Assembly: GCA_902801565.1 (NCBI GenBank)
Contig: CADCIX010000008.1
Coordinates: 1 to 64,000, forward strand
Direction: 5' to 3'
DNA from: an uncultured Veillonellaceae bacterium
Lineage (GTDB): Bacteria; Bacillota; Negativicutes; Selenomonadales; Selenomonadaceae
DNA: 64,000 nt
In this document: in pieces, positions 1 to 8,709 of the stretch
Layout of the letters: the number at the start of each line of letters is the position of its first letter
Position numbering within the stretch: the first letter of the stretch is position 1
Translations under genes and position numbers: made by a program
The notes under the pieces: generated by a model
What the model was told of the DNA's origin: nothing
Databases searched by the model: none
What the model saw: only the letters and a program-made list of their open reading frames with translations

Positions 1-95
1 GTTCCACCTGTTCCCATTCCGAACACAGTAGTTAAGCATCAAGAGGCCGAAAGTACTTGGCTGGCGACGGCCCGGGAGGATAGGTAATTGCCGGT
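1..95 (+). rRNA. rrf: 5S rRNA, 3' part
   Basis: The window opens inside a 5S rRNA. The conserved CCGAACACAG loop and the GGGAGGATAGGT segment are visible, followed by a short T-run. About 20-25 bases of the 5' end lie outside the window. It is followed directly by a tRNA cluster, so this is the tail of an rRNA operon. Confidence 0.9.
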
Positions 96-101
96 TTTTA
101 C

Positions 102-177
102 TCCTCGATAGCTCAGTCGGTAGAGCGTCTGACTGTTAATCAGAATGTCACAGGTTCGAGTCCTGTTCGGGGAGCCA
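102..177 (+). tRNA. tRNA-Asn (GTT)
   Basis: The cloverleaf is complete, with a 7-bp acceptor stem (TCCTCGA with TCGGGGA), anticodon GTT, TTCGAGT T-loop and encoded CCA. It is the first tRNA after the 5S gene. Confidence 0.96.
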
Positions 178-226
178 TTTAGAAAATAGACCTTTGGGTT
201 TATTCATATATTATCCCAAAAATGAT

Positions 227-303
227 TGGGGTATAGCCAAGTTGGTCAAGGCACGGGACTTTGACTCCCGCATTCGTTGGTTCGAGTCCAACTACCCCAG
301 CCA
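227..303 (+). tRNA. tRNA-Gln (TTG)
   Basis: The acceptor stem pairs TGGGGTA with TACCCCA, the anticodon is TTG, and CCA is encoded. It is separated from tRNA-Asn by about 50 bp of AT-rich spacer. Confidence 0.96.
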
Positions 304-323
304 ATTTGGTTTTTATGTAGGAT

Positions 324-399
<76 letters not shown>

Positions 400-403
400 T
401 TTT

Positions 404-479
404 GGGCGATTAGCTCAGCTGGGAGAGCGCCTGCCTTACAAGCAGGATGTCAGCAGTTCGATCCTGTTATCGCCCACCA
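404..479 (+). tRNA. tRNA-Val (TAC)
   Basis: It starts four bases after the tRNA-Lys CCA. The acceptor begins GGGCGAT, the anticodon is TAC, the T-loop is TTCGATC, and CCA is encoded. Confidence 0.96.
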
Positions 480-480
480 C

Positions 481-557
481 GGCCCGGTAGTTTAGTTGGT
501 TAGAATGCCGCCCTGTCACGGCGGAGGTCAGGGGTTCAAGTCCCCTTCGGGTCGCCA
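481..557 (+). tRNA. tRNA-Asp (GTC)
   Basis: It starts one base after tRNA-Val. The acceptor stem is GGCCCGG with TCGGGTC including two G-T pairs, the anticodon is GTC, and CCA is encoded. Confidence 0.96.
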
Positions 558-597
558 TTTGTAAATGGTATGGCAAAGCCATATTATGATATTTATT

Positions 598-673
598 GCC
601 TCGGTAGCTCAGTTGGTAGAGCAGGGGACTGAAAATCCCCGTGTCAGTGGTTCGATTCCGCTCTGAGGCACCA
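598..673 (+). tRNA. tRNA-Phe (GAA)
   Basis: The acceptor begins GCCTCGG, the anticodon is GAA in an ACTGAAAA loop, and CCA is encoded. Confidence 0.96.
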
Positions 674-680
674 CTTTCTT

Positions 681-756
681 GCTGGTGTAGCTCAATAGGT
701 AGAGCAGCTGACTTGTAATCAGCAGGTTGGGGGTTCGATTCCTCTCGCCAGCTCCA
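681..756 (+). tRNA. tRNA-Thr (TGT)
   Basis: The acceptor stem pairs GCTGGTG with CGCCAGC, the anticodon is TGT, the discriminator is T, and CCA is encoded. Confidence 0.96.
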
Positions 757-768
757 CTTGAGTTTTAT

Positions 769-842
769 GCGGGTGTAGCTCAATGGTAGAGCCCCAGCCT
801 TCCAAGCTGGTCACGTGGGTTCGATTCCCATCACCCGCTCCA
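769..842 (+). tRNA. tRNA-Gly (TCC)
   Basis: The acceptor begins GCGGGTG, the anticodon is TCC, and CCA is encoded. Confidence 0.96.
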
Positions 843-854
843 TCCTAAGCTTTT

Positions 855-943
855 GCCGGGGTGGCGGAACTGGCAGACGCAGGGGACTTAAAATCCCCCG
901 GTTGGAGACAACCGTACCGGTTCGATTCCGGTCCTCGGCACCA
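855..943 (+). tRNA. tRNA-Leu (TAA)
   Basis: A class II tRNA of 89 nt with a long variable arm. The anticodon is TAA and CCA is encoded. Confidence 0.95.
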
Positions 944-971
944 TAAGTGGACGATTTCAACAGCATATCAT

Positions 972-1057
972 GCGGTCGTGGCGGAATGGCAGACGCGCTA
1001 GCTTCAGGCGCTAGTGGTAGCAATACCGTGGAGGTTCAAGTCCTCTCGACCGCACCA
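972..1057 (+). tRNA. tRNA-Leu (CAG)
   Basis: A class II tRNA. The anticodon stem CTAGC/GCTAG encloses loop TTCAGGC, giving anticodon CAG. CCA is encoded. Confidence 0.94.
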
Positions 1058-1084
1058 TTTTCTTTATATCTTGATGGTTAAGCT

Positions 1085-1170
1085 GCGGTGGTGGCGGAAT
1101 TGGCAGACGCGCTACTTTGAGGGGGTAGTGTTCACAAGACGTATGGGTTCAAGTCCCATCCACCGCACCA
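1085..1170 (+). tRNA. tRNA-Leu (GAG), copy 1
   Basis: A class II tRNA. The anticodon stem CTACT/GGTAG encloses loop TTGAGGG, giving anticodon GAG. CCA is encoded. An identical 86-bp copy lies 141 bp downstream. Confidence 0.94.
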
Positions 1171-1311
1171 TACTGACCTGTCCAAGAGCCGAAGGCGATT
1201 GGGTAACAGGTCGTATGCGAAAATGTCCAAAGAGTCAAGCCCGAAAGGGCGCAGACGATTTGTTGACATTGACCGCTACTGACCTGTGGTGCACAAAATT
1301 TCATAGTTTTC

Positions 1312-1397
1312 GCGGTGGTGGCGGAATTGGCAGACGCGCTACTTTGAGGGGGTAGTGTTCACAAGACGTATGGGTTCAAGTCCCATCCACCGCACCA
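1312..1397 (+). tRNA. tRNA-Leu (GAG), copy 2
   Basis: Base-for-base repeat of the tRNA-Leu (GAG) gene at 1085-1170. It ends the cluster and is followed by a strong terminator. The 141-bp spacer between the copies holds no gene, but it contains a short stretch (1232-1255) that recurs after the cluster at 1449-1471. Confidence 0.94.
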
Positions 1398-1405
1398 GAT
1401 TTTAC

Positions 1406-1432
1406 AGCTCAGGCAGTGCCTGGGCTTTTTTT
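1406..1432 (+). terminator. Terminator of the tRNA cluster
   Basis: A 9-bp stem (AGCTCAGGC with GCCTGGGCT, containing a G-T pair) with a 3-nt loop and a run of seven T. It lies nine bases after the last tRNA. Confidence 0.85.
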
Positions 1433-1499
1433 ACTATGAAATCTTAACGAGTCAAGCCCGAAGGGCGCAGAATCGGTTAGATTTCGTGTAAGGGCGTAA

Positions 1500-1518
1500 T
1501 GCGAAACACCGTTTCGCA
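1500..1518. promoter_or_regulatory. Short perfect inverted repeat before the lipase gene
   Basis: TGCGAAAC, a 3-nt spacer, then GTTTCGCA form an 8-bp perfect palindrome 29 bp before the lipase start. No T-run follows, so an operator or leader hairpin is more likely than a terminator. The function is not known. Confidence 0.4.
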
Positions 1519-1547
1519 CGGAGTTTGGTAAGGGAGGAGATGTTTTT

Positions 1548-2942
1548 ATGTGTATGGGATGGAAAAAAACTTCAATTGTGAGGTGTATGGTATGGGTTCT
1601 TGCGGTAATTTTTTTGCTGCCTGTTTCACGTTCTGCGGCAGCGGAGGAAAGCCCTTTGGAGCGGGCGCAATTGGAACTGCTCTGTGCCTTGGTTTCTATG
1701 TCCTCCTATGATGATGAGATCAATCTTGTCGTGCGCCATCGATTGCAGGAAATGGGATGGGAATATGAGCCTTTTTTGGAAAAGAGCAATGCGGCCAATA
1801 CGAACACCTTTTTGGTGCATCGAAACATTCCGGATTCCGATCAGGAAATCTATATCCTTGCTTTTCCCGGGACGAGCAGCGCAAAGGATGCGGAAGTGGA
1901 TCTTCGCATGCACCGGGTTCCTTTTGGAGGTACCAGTCCTCAGGAATTCTTTGAGACTGCCCAGAGGAAGGATTTGAATACCTCTTCCTATCCCTTTGTC
2001 CACCAGGGGTTCAATGATTATACCTATACGGCCTTGTTTAAGACTCCTTTGAAGGATTATGGGGATGGAACGGATACGCTGGGGGAAATTATTGCCGGGA
2101 AGCTGTGCGGGGAACCCGAAAGGAAACTTATCCTCACAGGACACAGCCTTGGGGGAGCCGTTGCAATTCTGGCGGCGGCGCGGCTGGCGGATATGGGCGT
2201 TGCCCCGGAGCAACTGGATGTCATTACCTTTGGGTCGCCGGCGGTTGGAAATGAGAGTTTTGCTCGCCGGTATGAAACGCTATTCCCCCTTTCCCGTATT
2301 GTCATAGATGGTGATCCTGTGCAGGGCACCATCCAATCCGTTCACGGCGGTTATGTCCAGTTTGGCCGCCGCATCGACAGGAAGAAGAACCGCAATTCCA
2401 ACCTGTTTGCCCATACCATAGCTGTGTATCTGGATGATGCCCTGCGGAACTTTTATGATGTCAGGAAGGAGCAGGGAGAACTTCTCACTCCTTATCTGGA
2501 AAATTGTCCGAGTGTGGCGGCCAAGGTGTATGTTCCCTATATGGACATTCAAATGGACAAGGAGATTGCAGGTGACGAGTACTATATGCGGGAGGCGGTA
2601 AAGGATATCATTTGTGGCCGCATCAGCCAGCCGGTCTTTGGGGAAGATCCGGAGGAGGCGGGCCTTTCGGTGCTTTGCGAGAAGGGAAAGCGCTTGGGAT
2701 GTGATTATGTTCTCGTGGAGGATTTCCGTGGGACACGGATAAAACAGGAGAGGGACAACTTCCAGATCGTGATGGAGGAGATGCTGTACGATGTGGACGG
2801 ACAGCTTATGGAGATACAGTCAAACAGTACGACGACAAAAAAGATGACGCCGCTGGAAGCAGCCCTCTATGTGCAGATGGCTGGGCGGGATAGCCGGGAG
2901 GAGGCTATGGAACGTCATTCCACCAATACTCTTCCGAAATAG
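1548..2942 (+). CDS. Secreted class-3 lipase-like serine hydrolase
   Basis: A 464-aa protein predicted to be an alpha/beta-hydrolase of the lipase class 3 (fungal lipase-like) family, acting on acyl esters outside the cytoplasm. The N-terminus (about 1-32) is a signal peptide with a hydrophobic core ending near Ser-Ala-Ala-Ala. The nucleophile elbow GHSLGG gives Ser200. An Asp in VIDGDPV (254 or 256) and His289 in FAHT are plausible triad partners. About 160 further C-terminal residues match no domain I recognise. The start ATG follows GGGAGGAG by eight bases. The 3' end overlaps the convergent permease gene by 28 bp. The substrate is not determinable. Confidence 0.85.
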   Translation: MCMGWKKTSIVRCMVWVLAVIFLLPVSRSAAAEESPLERAQLELLCALVSMSSYDDEINLVVRHRLQEMGWEYEPFLEKSNAANTNTFLVHRNIPDSDQEIYILAFPGTSSAKDAEVDLRMHRVPFGGTSPQEFFETAQRKDLNTSSYPFVHQGFNDYTYTALFKTPLKDYGDGTDTLGEIIAGKLCGEPERKLILTGHSLGGAVAILAAARLADMGVAPEQLDVITFGSPAVGNESFARRYETLFPLSRIVIDGDPVQGTIQSVHGGYVQFGRRIDRKKNRNSNLFAHTIAVYLDDALRNFYDVRKEQGELLTPYLENCPSVAAKVYVPYMDIQMDKEIAGDEYYMREAVKDIICGRISQPVFGEDPEEAGLSVLCEKGKRLGCDYVLVEDFRGTRIKQERDNFQIVMEEMLYDVDGQLMEIQSNSTTTKKMTPLEAALYVQMAGRDSREEAMERHSTNTLPK

Positions 2943-4468
2943 ACGATCGTGCCCAGAAGAAGGATGAAGGGCACGTAGATCCGCATGGTAAGGGAGAGGA
3001 GCCTGCTCTCGGAGCCTGCCCCGGCCGCACCGATGGCCGCCACGCCGATGGCGATGCTCTGCGGGGCAATGAGTTTGCCCGCGCAGGCGCCTGTCGCGTT
3101 TGCGGCGGCAATCCATGCCTGTGCAGCAGGACTTGCGCCAATGGCGATGGCGGCATCCATCTGCAGCTTGCCCAGCAGGATGCAGGTCGAGGTTGCCGAT
3201 CCGGTGATGAACCCGCCGATGGAACCGATGAAGGCGGAGATGAAGGGATACATGGTTCCCGTTGCGGCAACCGTCATGTCGGCAATCGAGGTGGTCATGC
3301 CACTGTAGCCCATGACCTTTGCCGTGGCAATGATGGTGATGATGGTGACAAAGGTGGGGCGAAGGCTGAAGATGGTGCTCTTCAGGACGCTGAGCATCTC
3401 ATGGATGGGGACTTTCTGCGCGAGGGCGGAGACGAAGGCGGCGAGGAAGATGATCATGCCCGGCGTGGCAATCCAATAGAAGGTGTAGGGAATGCCGCCC
3501 TCGCCCCGGTAGATGAGAACAGAGGTCTGGAACATGATCAGCGTCTCATAGATGATGGGGAAGAGCTTGCTGCAGAGCAGCAGGAAGACGAAAATGAGCA
3601 GGAAGGGAAGGCAGGCCATGAATGCCTGGGAGAAGGAAATCGAGGCGCCTGTCCCATGGGAAGGCATGGTGTACTCACTTTCCCCGGTGGGAAACAGCTT
3701 TGCGCTGGCGACAATGGCTGCCATGGTGAGGATGGAGCCGGCGACGCCTGCAAGCTCTGCACCCATGACATGGGAAACGATGAGTTCCGTGAAGGCGAAG
3801 GCAAGCCCGGCAGCGAGACAGATGGGAAACACGCCTTTGATGGCTTTTATGGAATGTCCGGCGATCATGACCATGAGAAAGGGGCAGAGAAGAGAGAGAA
3901 GGAAGAGCTGCAGGGCGACATAGGTGGCAATCTGCACGGGATCCGTCCCCATGACACTGGAAAGGGTAACGATGGGGATGCCGATGGAGCCGTAGGCTGA
4001 GGGAACGAAGTTCGCGACGAGGCAGACAGCGACGGCCGTTACCGGATGGACACCCATTCCGGCGAGCATGCTGGCCGGAATGGCAACTGCTGTCCCGAAT
4101 CCTGCCATGCCTTCCAGGAAACCGCCGAATCCGAAACTGATGAGCAGGATGAGGATCCGGGCATCCGTACTGACGGAGGTGAGCATCGCCTTGATGACAT
4201 CCATGCCCTTGGTGTGGACGGACAGATGATAGGTGTAAATCGTGGCAGTGATGATGAGCAGGATGGGCCAGCAGGCGAGGGCGGTTCCTTCGAGTGCTGC
4301 TGTGAGGGTGTGTTCCCAGGGCATGCCGAAGAACTTCGTGCTTGCAAAAAGGGATATGGCAAGTGCGACAGGGCAGGCCTTCCAGGCGGCCATTTTCAGT
4401 CCGCTCAAGGCAACGATGAGCCAGAGAATCGGCAATAATGCAATCCAGAACAGGGTCAAGGCAATCAT
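2915..4468 (-). CDS. lctP: L-lactate permease (LctP/LldP family)
   Basis: A 517-aa polytopic inner-membrane protein matching the lactate permease family, which takes up L-lactate (and glycolate) with protons. The family signature region FGFGGFLEGMAGFGTAVA is at about 112-130, and a dozen or more hydrophobic segments span the protein. No lactate dehydrogenase gene is adjacent, so it appears to be a single-gene unit. Start choice is uncertain: the GGGAGG ribosome site directly abuts the ATG, while an in-frame TTG three codons later has ideal spacing. The gene is convergent with, and overlaps, the lipase gene. Confidence 0.9.
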   Translation of the reverse strand: MIALTLFWIALLPILWLIVALSGLKMAAWKACPVALAISLFASTKFFGMPWEHTLTAALEGTALACWPILLIITATIYTYHLSVHTKGMDVIKAMLTSVSTDARILILLISFGFGGFLEGMAGFGTAVAIPASMLAGMGVHPVTAVAVCLVANFVPSAYGSIGIPIVTLSSVMGTDPVQIATYVALQLFLLSLLCPFLMVMIAGHSIKAIKGVFPICLAAGLAFAFTELIVSHVMGAELAGVAGSILTMAAIVASAKLFPTGESEYTMPSHGTGASISFSQAFMACLPFLLIFVFLLLCSKLFPIIYETLIMFQTSVLIYRGEGGIPYTFYWIATPGMIIFLAAFVSALAQKVPIHEMLSVLKSTIFSLRPTFVTIITIIATAKVMGYSGMTTSIADMTVAATGTMYPFISAFIGSIGGFITGSATSTCILLGKLQMDAAIAIGASPAAQAWIAAANATGACAGKLIAPQSIAIGVAAIGAAGAGSESRLLSLTMRIYVPFILLLGTIVYFGRVLVE

Positions 4469-4682
4469 CCTCCCTCACATTTCCCAAGGTCATCTTTATT
4501 TTTGTTTTTTATCTTTATTCGCCATTTATTGAAAAAATCCTTGTCCTTGCTTTTTTCATTTTTTTGTGCTAACATGTGGCAATGTGTGAGAAGCGAGACA
4601 GGGCAAGGCTTGAGCCTAAACGGTTTTGCTCTCGTTTTGCCGTGTTCGTGTTTGTTTTTCGAGGTAAGGAAGTTTGATCATT

Positions 4683-6527
4683 ATGCCAAAACATATCCAT
4701 GGTCTGGATGCCTTAAAGACACTGGCCATTCTGGGCGTAACATTTTTTCATATATTCCCCGATAGATTGCCCGGCGGCTATTTGGGGGTCTCATTCTTTT
4801 TTGTCATTACAGGCTATCTTCTGGCCTATACTTCTGTGCGGGAATGGCAGGAGCATCGTTTTCGTGTCCTGAACTATTACTGGAAGCGCATAAAGCGCAT
4901 CTATCCGCTTCTGGTGCTTTTTCTCCTGACTACCATCGGGGTCTTCCATCTTTTGGCCGCGAACGTGGTGGCGGCGGTGCGCCCTGAGGTCATATCCATT
5001 CTTTTTGGTTACAACAACTGGTGGCAGATTGCCCAGAACGCGGATTATTTCACCCGCCTTGCGAACATGTCTCCATTTACCCACATGTGGTTCCTTGGTG
5101 TGGAGCTGCAATATTACCTTGTTTGGCCGCTCCTTTTCGGCCTTTATGTGGCCTTGCATGAACTGACAGGCCGAAAGGCAGCCATAGGGATCTTTGCCCT
5201 GCTGAGTCTCTGCTCTGCCGCAGTGATGCCTGTCCTGTATACGCCGGATATGGATGTCACCCGCCTTTACTATGGCACGGATGCTCGTGTTTACGCACTT
5301 CTTTTCGGGGCTGCCATGGGACTCGTCCAGGGAACGGCGGAACCGAAGAAGCTCGTTCTCTCAAAGCGGAAAGGGCGCGGGCTGGCCGCTTTCCTGAAAT
5401 GCTGTGTGGGAATCCTCTGCATGGGCATCATCGGAGCTGCGTTCCTGACCATGGACGGAAGCCTTCCCGTGACTTATCAGGGCGGGATGCTTGGTGTGAC
5501 CATCGTGTTCTGCATCCTGCTGCATCTTATCGCAAGCCCCAATTCGTCCATGGCACAGTGCCTGGATGAGCCGGTTTTCTCCTGGCTGGGCAAGCACAGC
5601 TATGGCATCTTCTTGTGGCAGTATCCGGTAATCTATCTCTTCCAGCATTTCCATATAAAAGGGTCGTGGGTTCCTCTGCAGGAACTGGCATTTATCATCC
5701 TGCTCACAATCTGGTCTGAGACACTGGTCAATTGCCTTGCGAATCCTCGCAGATTTTTTTCTGCAAAGAGGTCTGTGGCGGTCAAGGCGGTTATTCTCTT
5801 GTTGTTCATATCCTGCGGCGGCGTGTTCGCAGGTTATGGCTGTTATGGATTGGCCGTGTCTGCTTCCCAGAAATCGGACGTCCAGACAGAACTGGCGGCG
5901 CGTTTGGAGCAGGAGTCCAAGGCATTGAAGGAACAGAAAGCTTCTGCTCAGCCTGCTGCCAAGCAGGAACAGGCTGCTCCTCAGGTTCCACAGGTGAGCC
6001 TGGAAGGGGCCATCTGCATCGGTGATTCCGTGATGCTGGGCTCGGCCAGCGAAATCATGGCGGTCATGCCAAATGCTTACGTGGATGCTGAGACATCGCG
6101 CTATGTGAGTGGAGGACTCGAGGTTGCCGAAGCTCTTCAGGCCCAGGGACAGCTGGGGGATATCGTTGTTGTCGCCCTTGGAACCAACGGGCCCATCTCC
6201 GGTGGTGAGCGCTACGAGGTGATCACGAAGCGCCTCATGGAGGTTCTGGGACCTTCACGGCATATCTTCTGGGTGAATACCTATGCACCCCACCTCAAGT
6301 GGCAGGATACCAACAATGAATACCTGCTGCAAATGGCGGCCCAGTACCCCAATCTCACTGTCATTGACTGGTACAGCCTGGTATCCAAGCATCCCGAATG
6401 GCTGTCAGAAGATGATGTGCATCCCAACGACGATGGGACTGTTGCTTATGCAAAGCTGATCCATGACAGCGTGCTTGCAAAGCTCACAGAAGAAGCCAAG
6501 CAAAAGCAGAATAATAAAGGAAAGTAA
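4683..6527 (+). CDS. Acyltransferase-3 membrane protein with C-terminal SGNH domain (OafA-like)
   Basis: About 614 aa. Residues 1-370 form a multi-TM acyltransferase-3 domain beginning with a GLDALKTLAILGV segment followed by FFHIFPDRLPGGYLGVSFFF, with the typical early His. A TM at about 375 and an Ala/Gln/Lys-rich linker lead to an SGNH-hydrolase-like domain with the GDSVMLGS block and a late DDVHPND motif. Such fusions O-acetylate surface glycans or peptidoglycan. The ATG at 4683 is chosen because AAGGAAG lies 10 bases before it; a TTG at 4674 is possible. It is monocistronic, followed by a terminator. Confidence 0.88.
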   Translation: MPKHIHGLDALKTLAILGVTFFHIFPDRLPGGYLGVSFFFVITGYLLAYTSVREWQEHRFRVLNYYWKRIKRIYPLLVLFLLTTIGVFHLLAANVVAAVRPEVISILFGYNNWWQIAQNADYFTRLANMSPFTHMWFLGVELQYYLVWPLLFGLYVALHELTGRKAAIGIFALLSLCSAAVMPVLYTPDMDVTRLYYGTDARVYALLFGAAMGLVQGTAEPKKLVLSKRKGRGLAAFLKCCVGILCMGIIGAAFLTMDGSLPVTYQGGMLGVTIVFCILLHLIASPNSSMAQCLDEPVFSWLGKHSYGIFLWQYPVIYLFQHFHIKGSWVPLQELAFIILLTIWSETLVNCLANPRRFFSAKRSVAVKAVILLLFISCGGVFAGYGCYGLAVSASQKSDVQTELAARLEQESKALKEQKASAQPAAKQEQAAPQVPQVSLEGAICIGDSVMLGSASEIMAVMPNAYVDAETSRYVSGGLEVAEALQAQGQLGDIVVVALGTNGPISGGERYEVITKRLMEVLGPSRHIFWVNTYAPHLKWQDTNNEYLLQMAAQYPNLTVIDWYSLVSKHPEWLSEDDVHPNDDGTVAYAKLIHDSVLAKLTEEAKQKQNNKGK

Positions 6528-6547
6528 TACAGCCAAAAAGACGAAAT

Positions 6548-6591
6548 GAGTCGGATATCCCATAAATATCAAGGGATTCCGGCTCTTTTTT
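6548..6591 (+). terminator. Terminator after the acyltransferase gene
   Basis: GAGTCGGATATCCC pairs imperfectly with GGGATTCCGGCTC across an AT-rich loop, followed by six T. It lies between convergent genes. Confidence 0.75.
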
Positions 6592-6659
6592 ATGGAAAGA
6601 CAAAAAGAAAAGCATGATGGAGTCTGCATCGGGACGGATAATCCTTCGGCATGAAATTT

Positions 6660-8447
6660 TCAATGATTGCTGTTGGATATCAGGCAGTGGAGGAATTCCT
6701 TTCCGTACTTTTCCAGCTTTACCTCACCGATGCCCTTGACCTCCAGCATTTCCTCAAGGGTTTTGGGCTTCAGGCGGCACATGTCCTGCAGGGTGGCATC
6801 GGAAAAGATGACATAGGGGGGCACATTGTCCCGGTGGGCAAGGGTCTTGCGGAGTTCCCGCAGGGCAGTGAAGAGGCTCGTACCTTTTTTGGGTGCGGCC
6901 TCTTTTTCCTTTTCGATGAGATGGAAGACCTGCCGTTTTCCCTTGAGGACCTCATAAGCGGAGGGGCGGAGCTTCAGCACGGGGTATTCGCTTTCCGTGA
7001 GCATGAGGTAGTCTGTGGCGATGAAGCGCTGGATCATGAGCTTGATGTCGGCCAGCGTCTTCTTGCGGAACAGGCCGTAGGTGGAAAGCTGGTCGAAGTG
7101 CAGCTGTCGCACCCTTTGTTCACTGGAGCCCTTGAGGACCTGGGCGACGAGGGTCAGGCCGAAGCGTTCGTGCATGCGGTAGACGCAGGAAAAAACCTTC
7201 TGGGCGTCGATGGTGACATCGATGCGCTCGGCGTCGCTGGTGCAGTTGCTGCAGTTGCCGCAGTTTTCCGGCGCAGTGGTGTCGCCGAAGTAGTTCACGA
7301 TGAAGCGGCGCAGGCATTCCGGGGTGTGGCAGTAATCCACCATGCGCTGTAGGCAGTGGAGGTTGTGGACCTTGCGCTGCTCGTTTTCCGTGGAGACGTC
7401 GATGAGGTAGCGCTGGGTCATGGTGTCCTGCGGTGAAAAGAGCAGGATGCACTCACCGGGCTCCCCGTCCCGTCCTGCCCGCCCTGCTTCCTGATAGTAG
7501 GACTCGATGTTCTTTGGCATGTTGTAGTGAATGACGTAGCGGACATTGGACTTGTCGATGCCCATGCCGAAGGCATTGGTGGCAACGATGACCTGCAGGT
7601 TGTCGTAGATGAAATCCTCCTGCACCGCTGTACGCTCCTGGTCGCTCATGCCTGCATGGTACTTGCCCACGGCCAGCTTCCGCTTTTTGAGCAGGGTATA
7701 GAGCTTGTCCACTTCCTTGCGGGTTGCGGCATAGATGATGCCGGAATCCGAGGTGTGTTTCGTCGCGTAATTTACGACGAATTTCTGCTTGTCCTCGCCC
7801 CGGAGCACGCGGAAGAAGAGGTTGGGACGGTCAAAGCCGCTGACATGGATGGCGGGCTGACGGAGACGCAGCAGGGAAATGATGTCATCCCGGACTTCCG
7901 GCGTGGCGGTGGCAGTGAAGGCGCCGATGAGGGGGCGTTTGGGGAGCCCTGCGATGAAGGGGGCGATCTGCCGGTAGCTGGGGCGGAAGTCGTGGCCCCA
8001 TTGGGAGAGGCAGTGGGCCTCGTCCACGGCAATCATGGAAATCTCCACCTGCTCCAGGACGGAATGGAAATATTCCGTGTCCAGCCGTTCCGGTGCCACA
8101 TAGACCAGCTTGCAGCGTCCCGAGGCGATGTCGGAGAGACGGCGGCGGGACTCCCTGAGGTTCAGGCTGCTGTTGATGAAGGTGGCGGGAATGCCCTGCT
8201 CCACGAGGGCATCCACCTGGTCTTTCATGAGGGAGATGAGAGGGGAGATGACGAGGGTGATGCCAGGCATGATGAGGGCGGGAATCTGGAAGCAGATGGA
8301 CTTTCCCGCACCTGTGGGCATGATGGCAACGGTGTCGCGCCCGGCGAGCAGGCTTTCGATGATGGTTTCCTGTGCAGGGCGGAAGGATTTGTAGCCGTAG
8401 AAGCGGCGCAGGAAATCCAGAGCTTGGTCAAAATAAGCATTTTTCAT
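6660..8447 (-). CDS. recQ: ATP-dependent DNA helicase RecQ
   Basis: A 595-aa superfamily 2 helicase, 3'-5' DNA unwinding in recombination and fork repair, close to the usual bacterial RecQ length of about 600. Walker A TGAGKS (Lys49), the DEAH box in AVDEAHCLSQW, helicase C-terminal motifs QEAGRAGRDG, the RQC zinc-binding cysteines (CGNCSNC region at about 380) and a C-terminal HRDC domain (about 520-590) are all present. AAGGA lies 10 bases before the ATG. It has its own promoter just upstream. Confidence 0.96.
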   Translation of the reverse strand: MKNAYFDQALDFLRRFYGYKSFRPAQETIIESLLAGRDTVAIMPTGAGKSICFQIPALIMPGITLVISPLISLMKDQVDALVEQGIPATFINSSLNLRESRRRLSDIASGRCKLVYVAPERLDTEYFHSVLEQVEISMIAVDEAHCLSQWGHDFRPSYRQIAPFIAGLPKRPLIGAFTATATPEVRDDIISLLRLRQPAIHVSGFDRPNLFFRVLRGEDKQKFVVNYATKHTSDSGIIYAATRKEVDKLYTLLKKRKLAVGKYHAGMSDQERTAVQEDFIYDNLQVIVATNAFGMGIDKSNVRYVIHYNMPKNIESYYQEAGRAGRDGEPGECILLFSPQDTMTQRYLIDVSTENEQRKVHNLHCLQRMVDYCHTPECLRRFIVNYFGDTTAPENCGNCSNCTSDAERIDVTIDAQKVFSCVYRMHERFGLTLVAQVLKGSSEQRVRQLHFDQLSTYGLFRKKTLADIKLMIQRFIATDYLMLTESEYPVLKLRPSAYEVLKGKRQVFHLIEKEKEAAPKKGTSLFTALRELRKTLAHRDNVPPYVIFSDATLQDMCRLKPKTLEEMLEVKGIGEVKLEKYGKEFLHCLISNSNH

Positions 8448-8489
8448 GGCAAACAGTCCTTAAGTTCTTGAAATTAATGGATAACTTTT

Positions 8490-8518
8490 ATCATATCAAA
8501 TGCTTGGGATTTCATCAA
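8490..8518 (-). promoter_or_regulatory. Promoter of recQ
   Basis: On the minus strand TTGATG is followed after 17 bp by TATGAT, placed 43-71 bp upstream of the recQ start codon. Confidence 0.5.
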
Positions 8519-8533
8519 CCAATGACTGGAATG

Positions 8534-8666
8534 TTTTGCCGTTGGCAAAACTTGAACAATTGCGTTATGACGGGAAGAACCCGTCGCGACGCGAAGCTAG
8601 TCCCAGCGGGGAAACGCTAATGGGAATGTTTTGCCGTTGGCAAAACTTGAACAATTGCGTTATAAT
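8534..8666 (+). promoter_or_regulatory. Tandem palindromic promoter module, locus 1
   Basis: Two copies of a 17-bp palindrome TTTTGCC-N3-GGCAAAA (8534-8550 and 8629-8645), each followed by the same tail. In the second copy the right arm supplies TTGGCA, an 18-bp spacer and a perfect TATAAT (8661-8666), 44 bp before the lipoprotein start. In the first copy the -10 position reads TATGAC and runs into a hairpin GACGGG-5 nt-CCCGTC. A GC-rich segment (GCGACGCGAAGCTAG) follows and recurs at locus 4. The same arrangement precedes the genes at 18354 and 53228 and, in part, 20926. Confidence 0.75.
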
Positions 8667-8709
8667 AAATAAATAGCTTCAAAATGTGTTGGAAGGAGGG
8701 ACGACCGGA

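Noticed and set aside
436-1355. Several short open frames over the tRNA cluster
   Set aside because: They lie across tRNA genes on both strands and reflect tRNA sequence.
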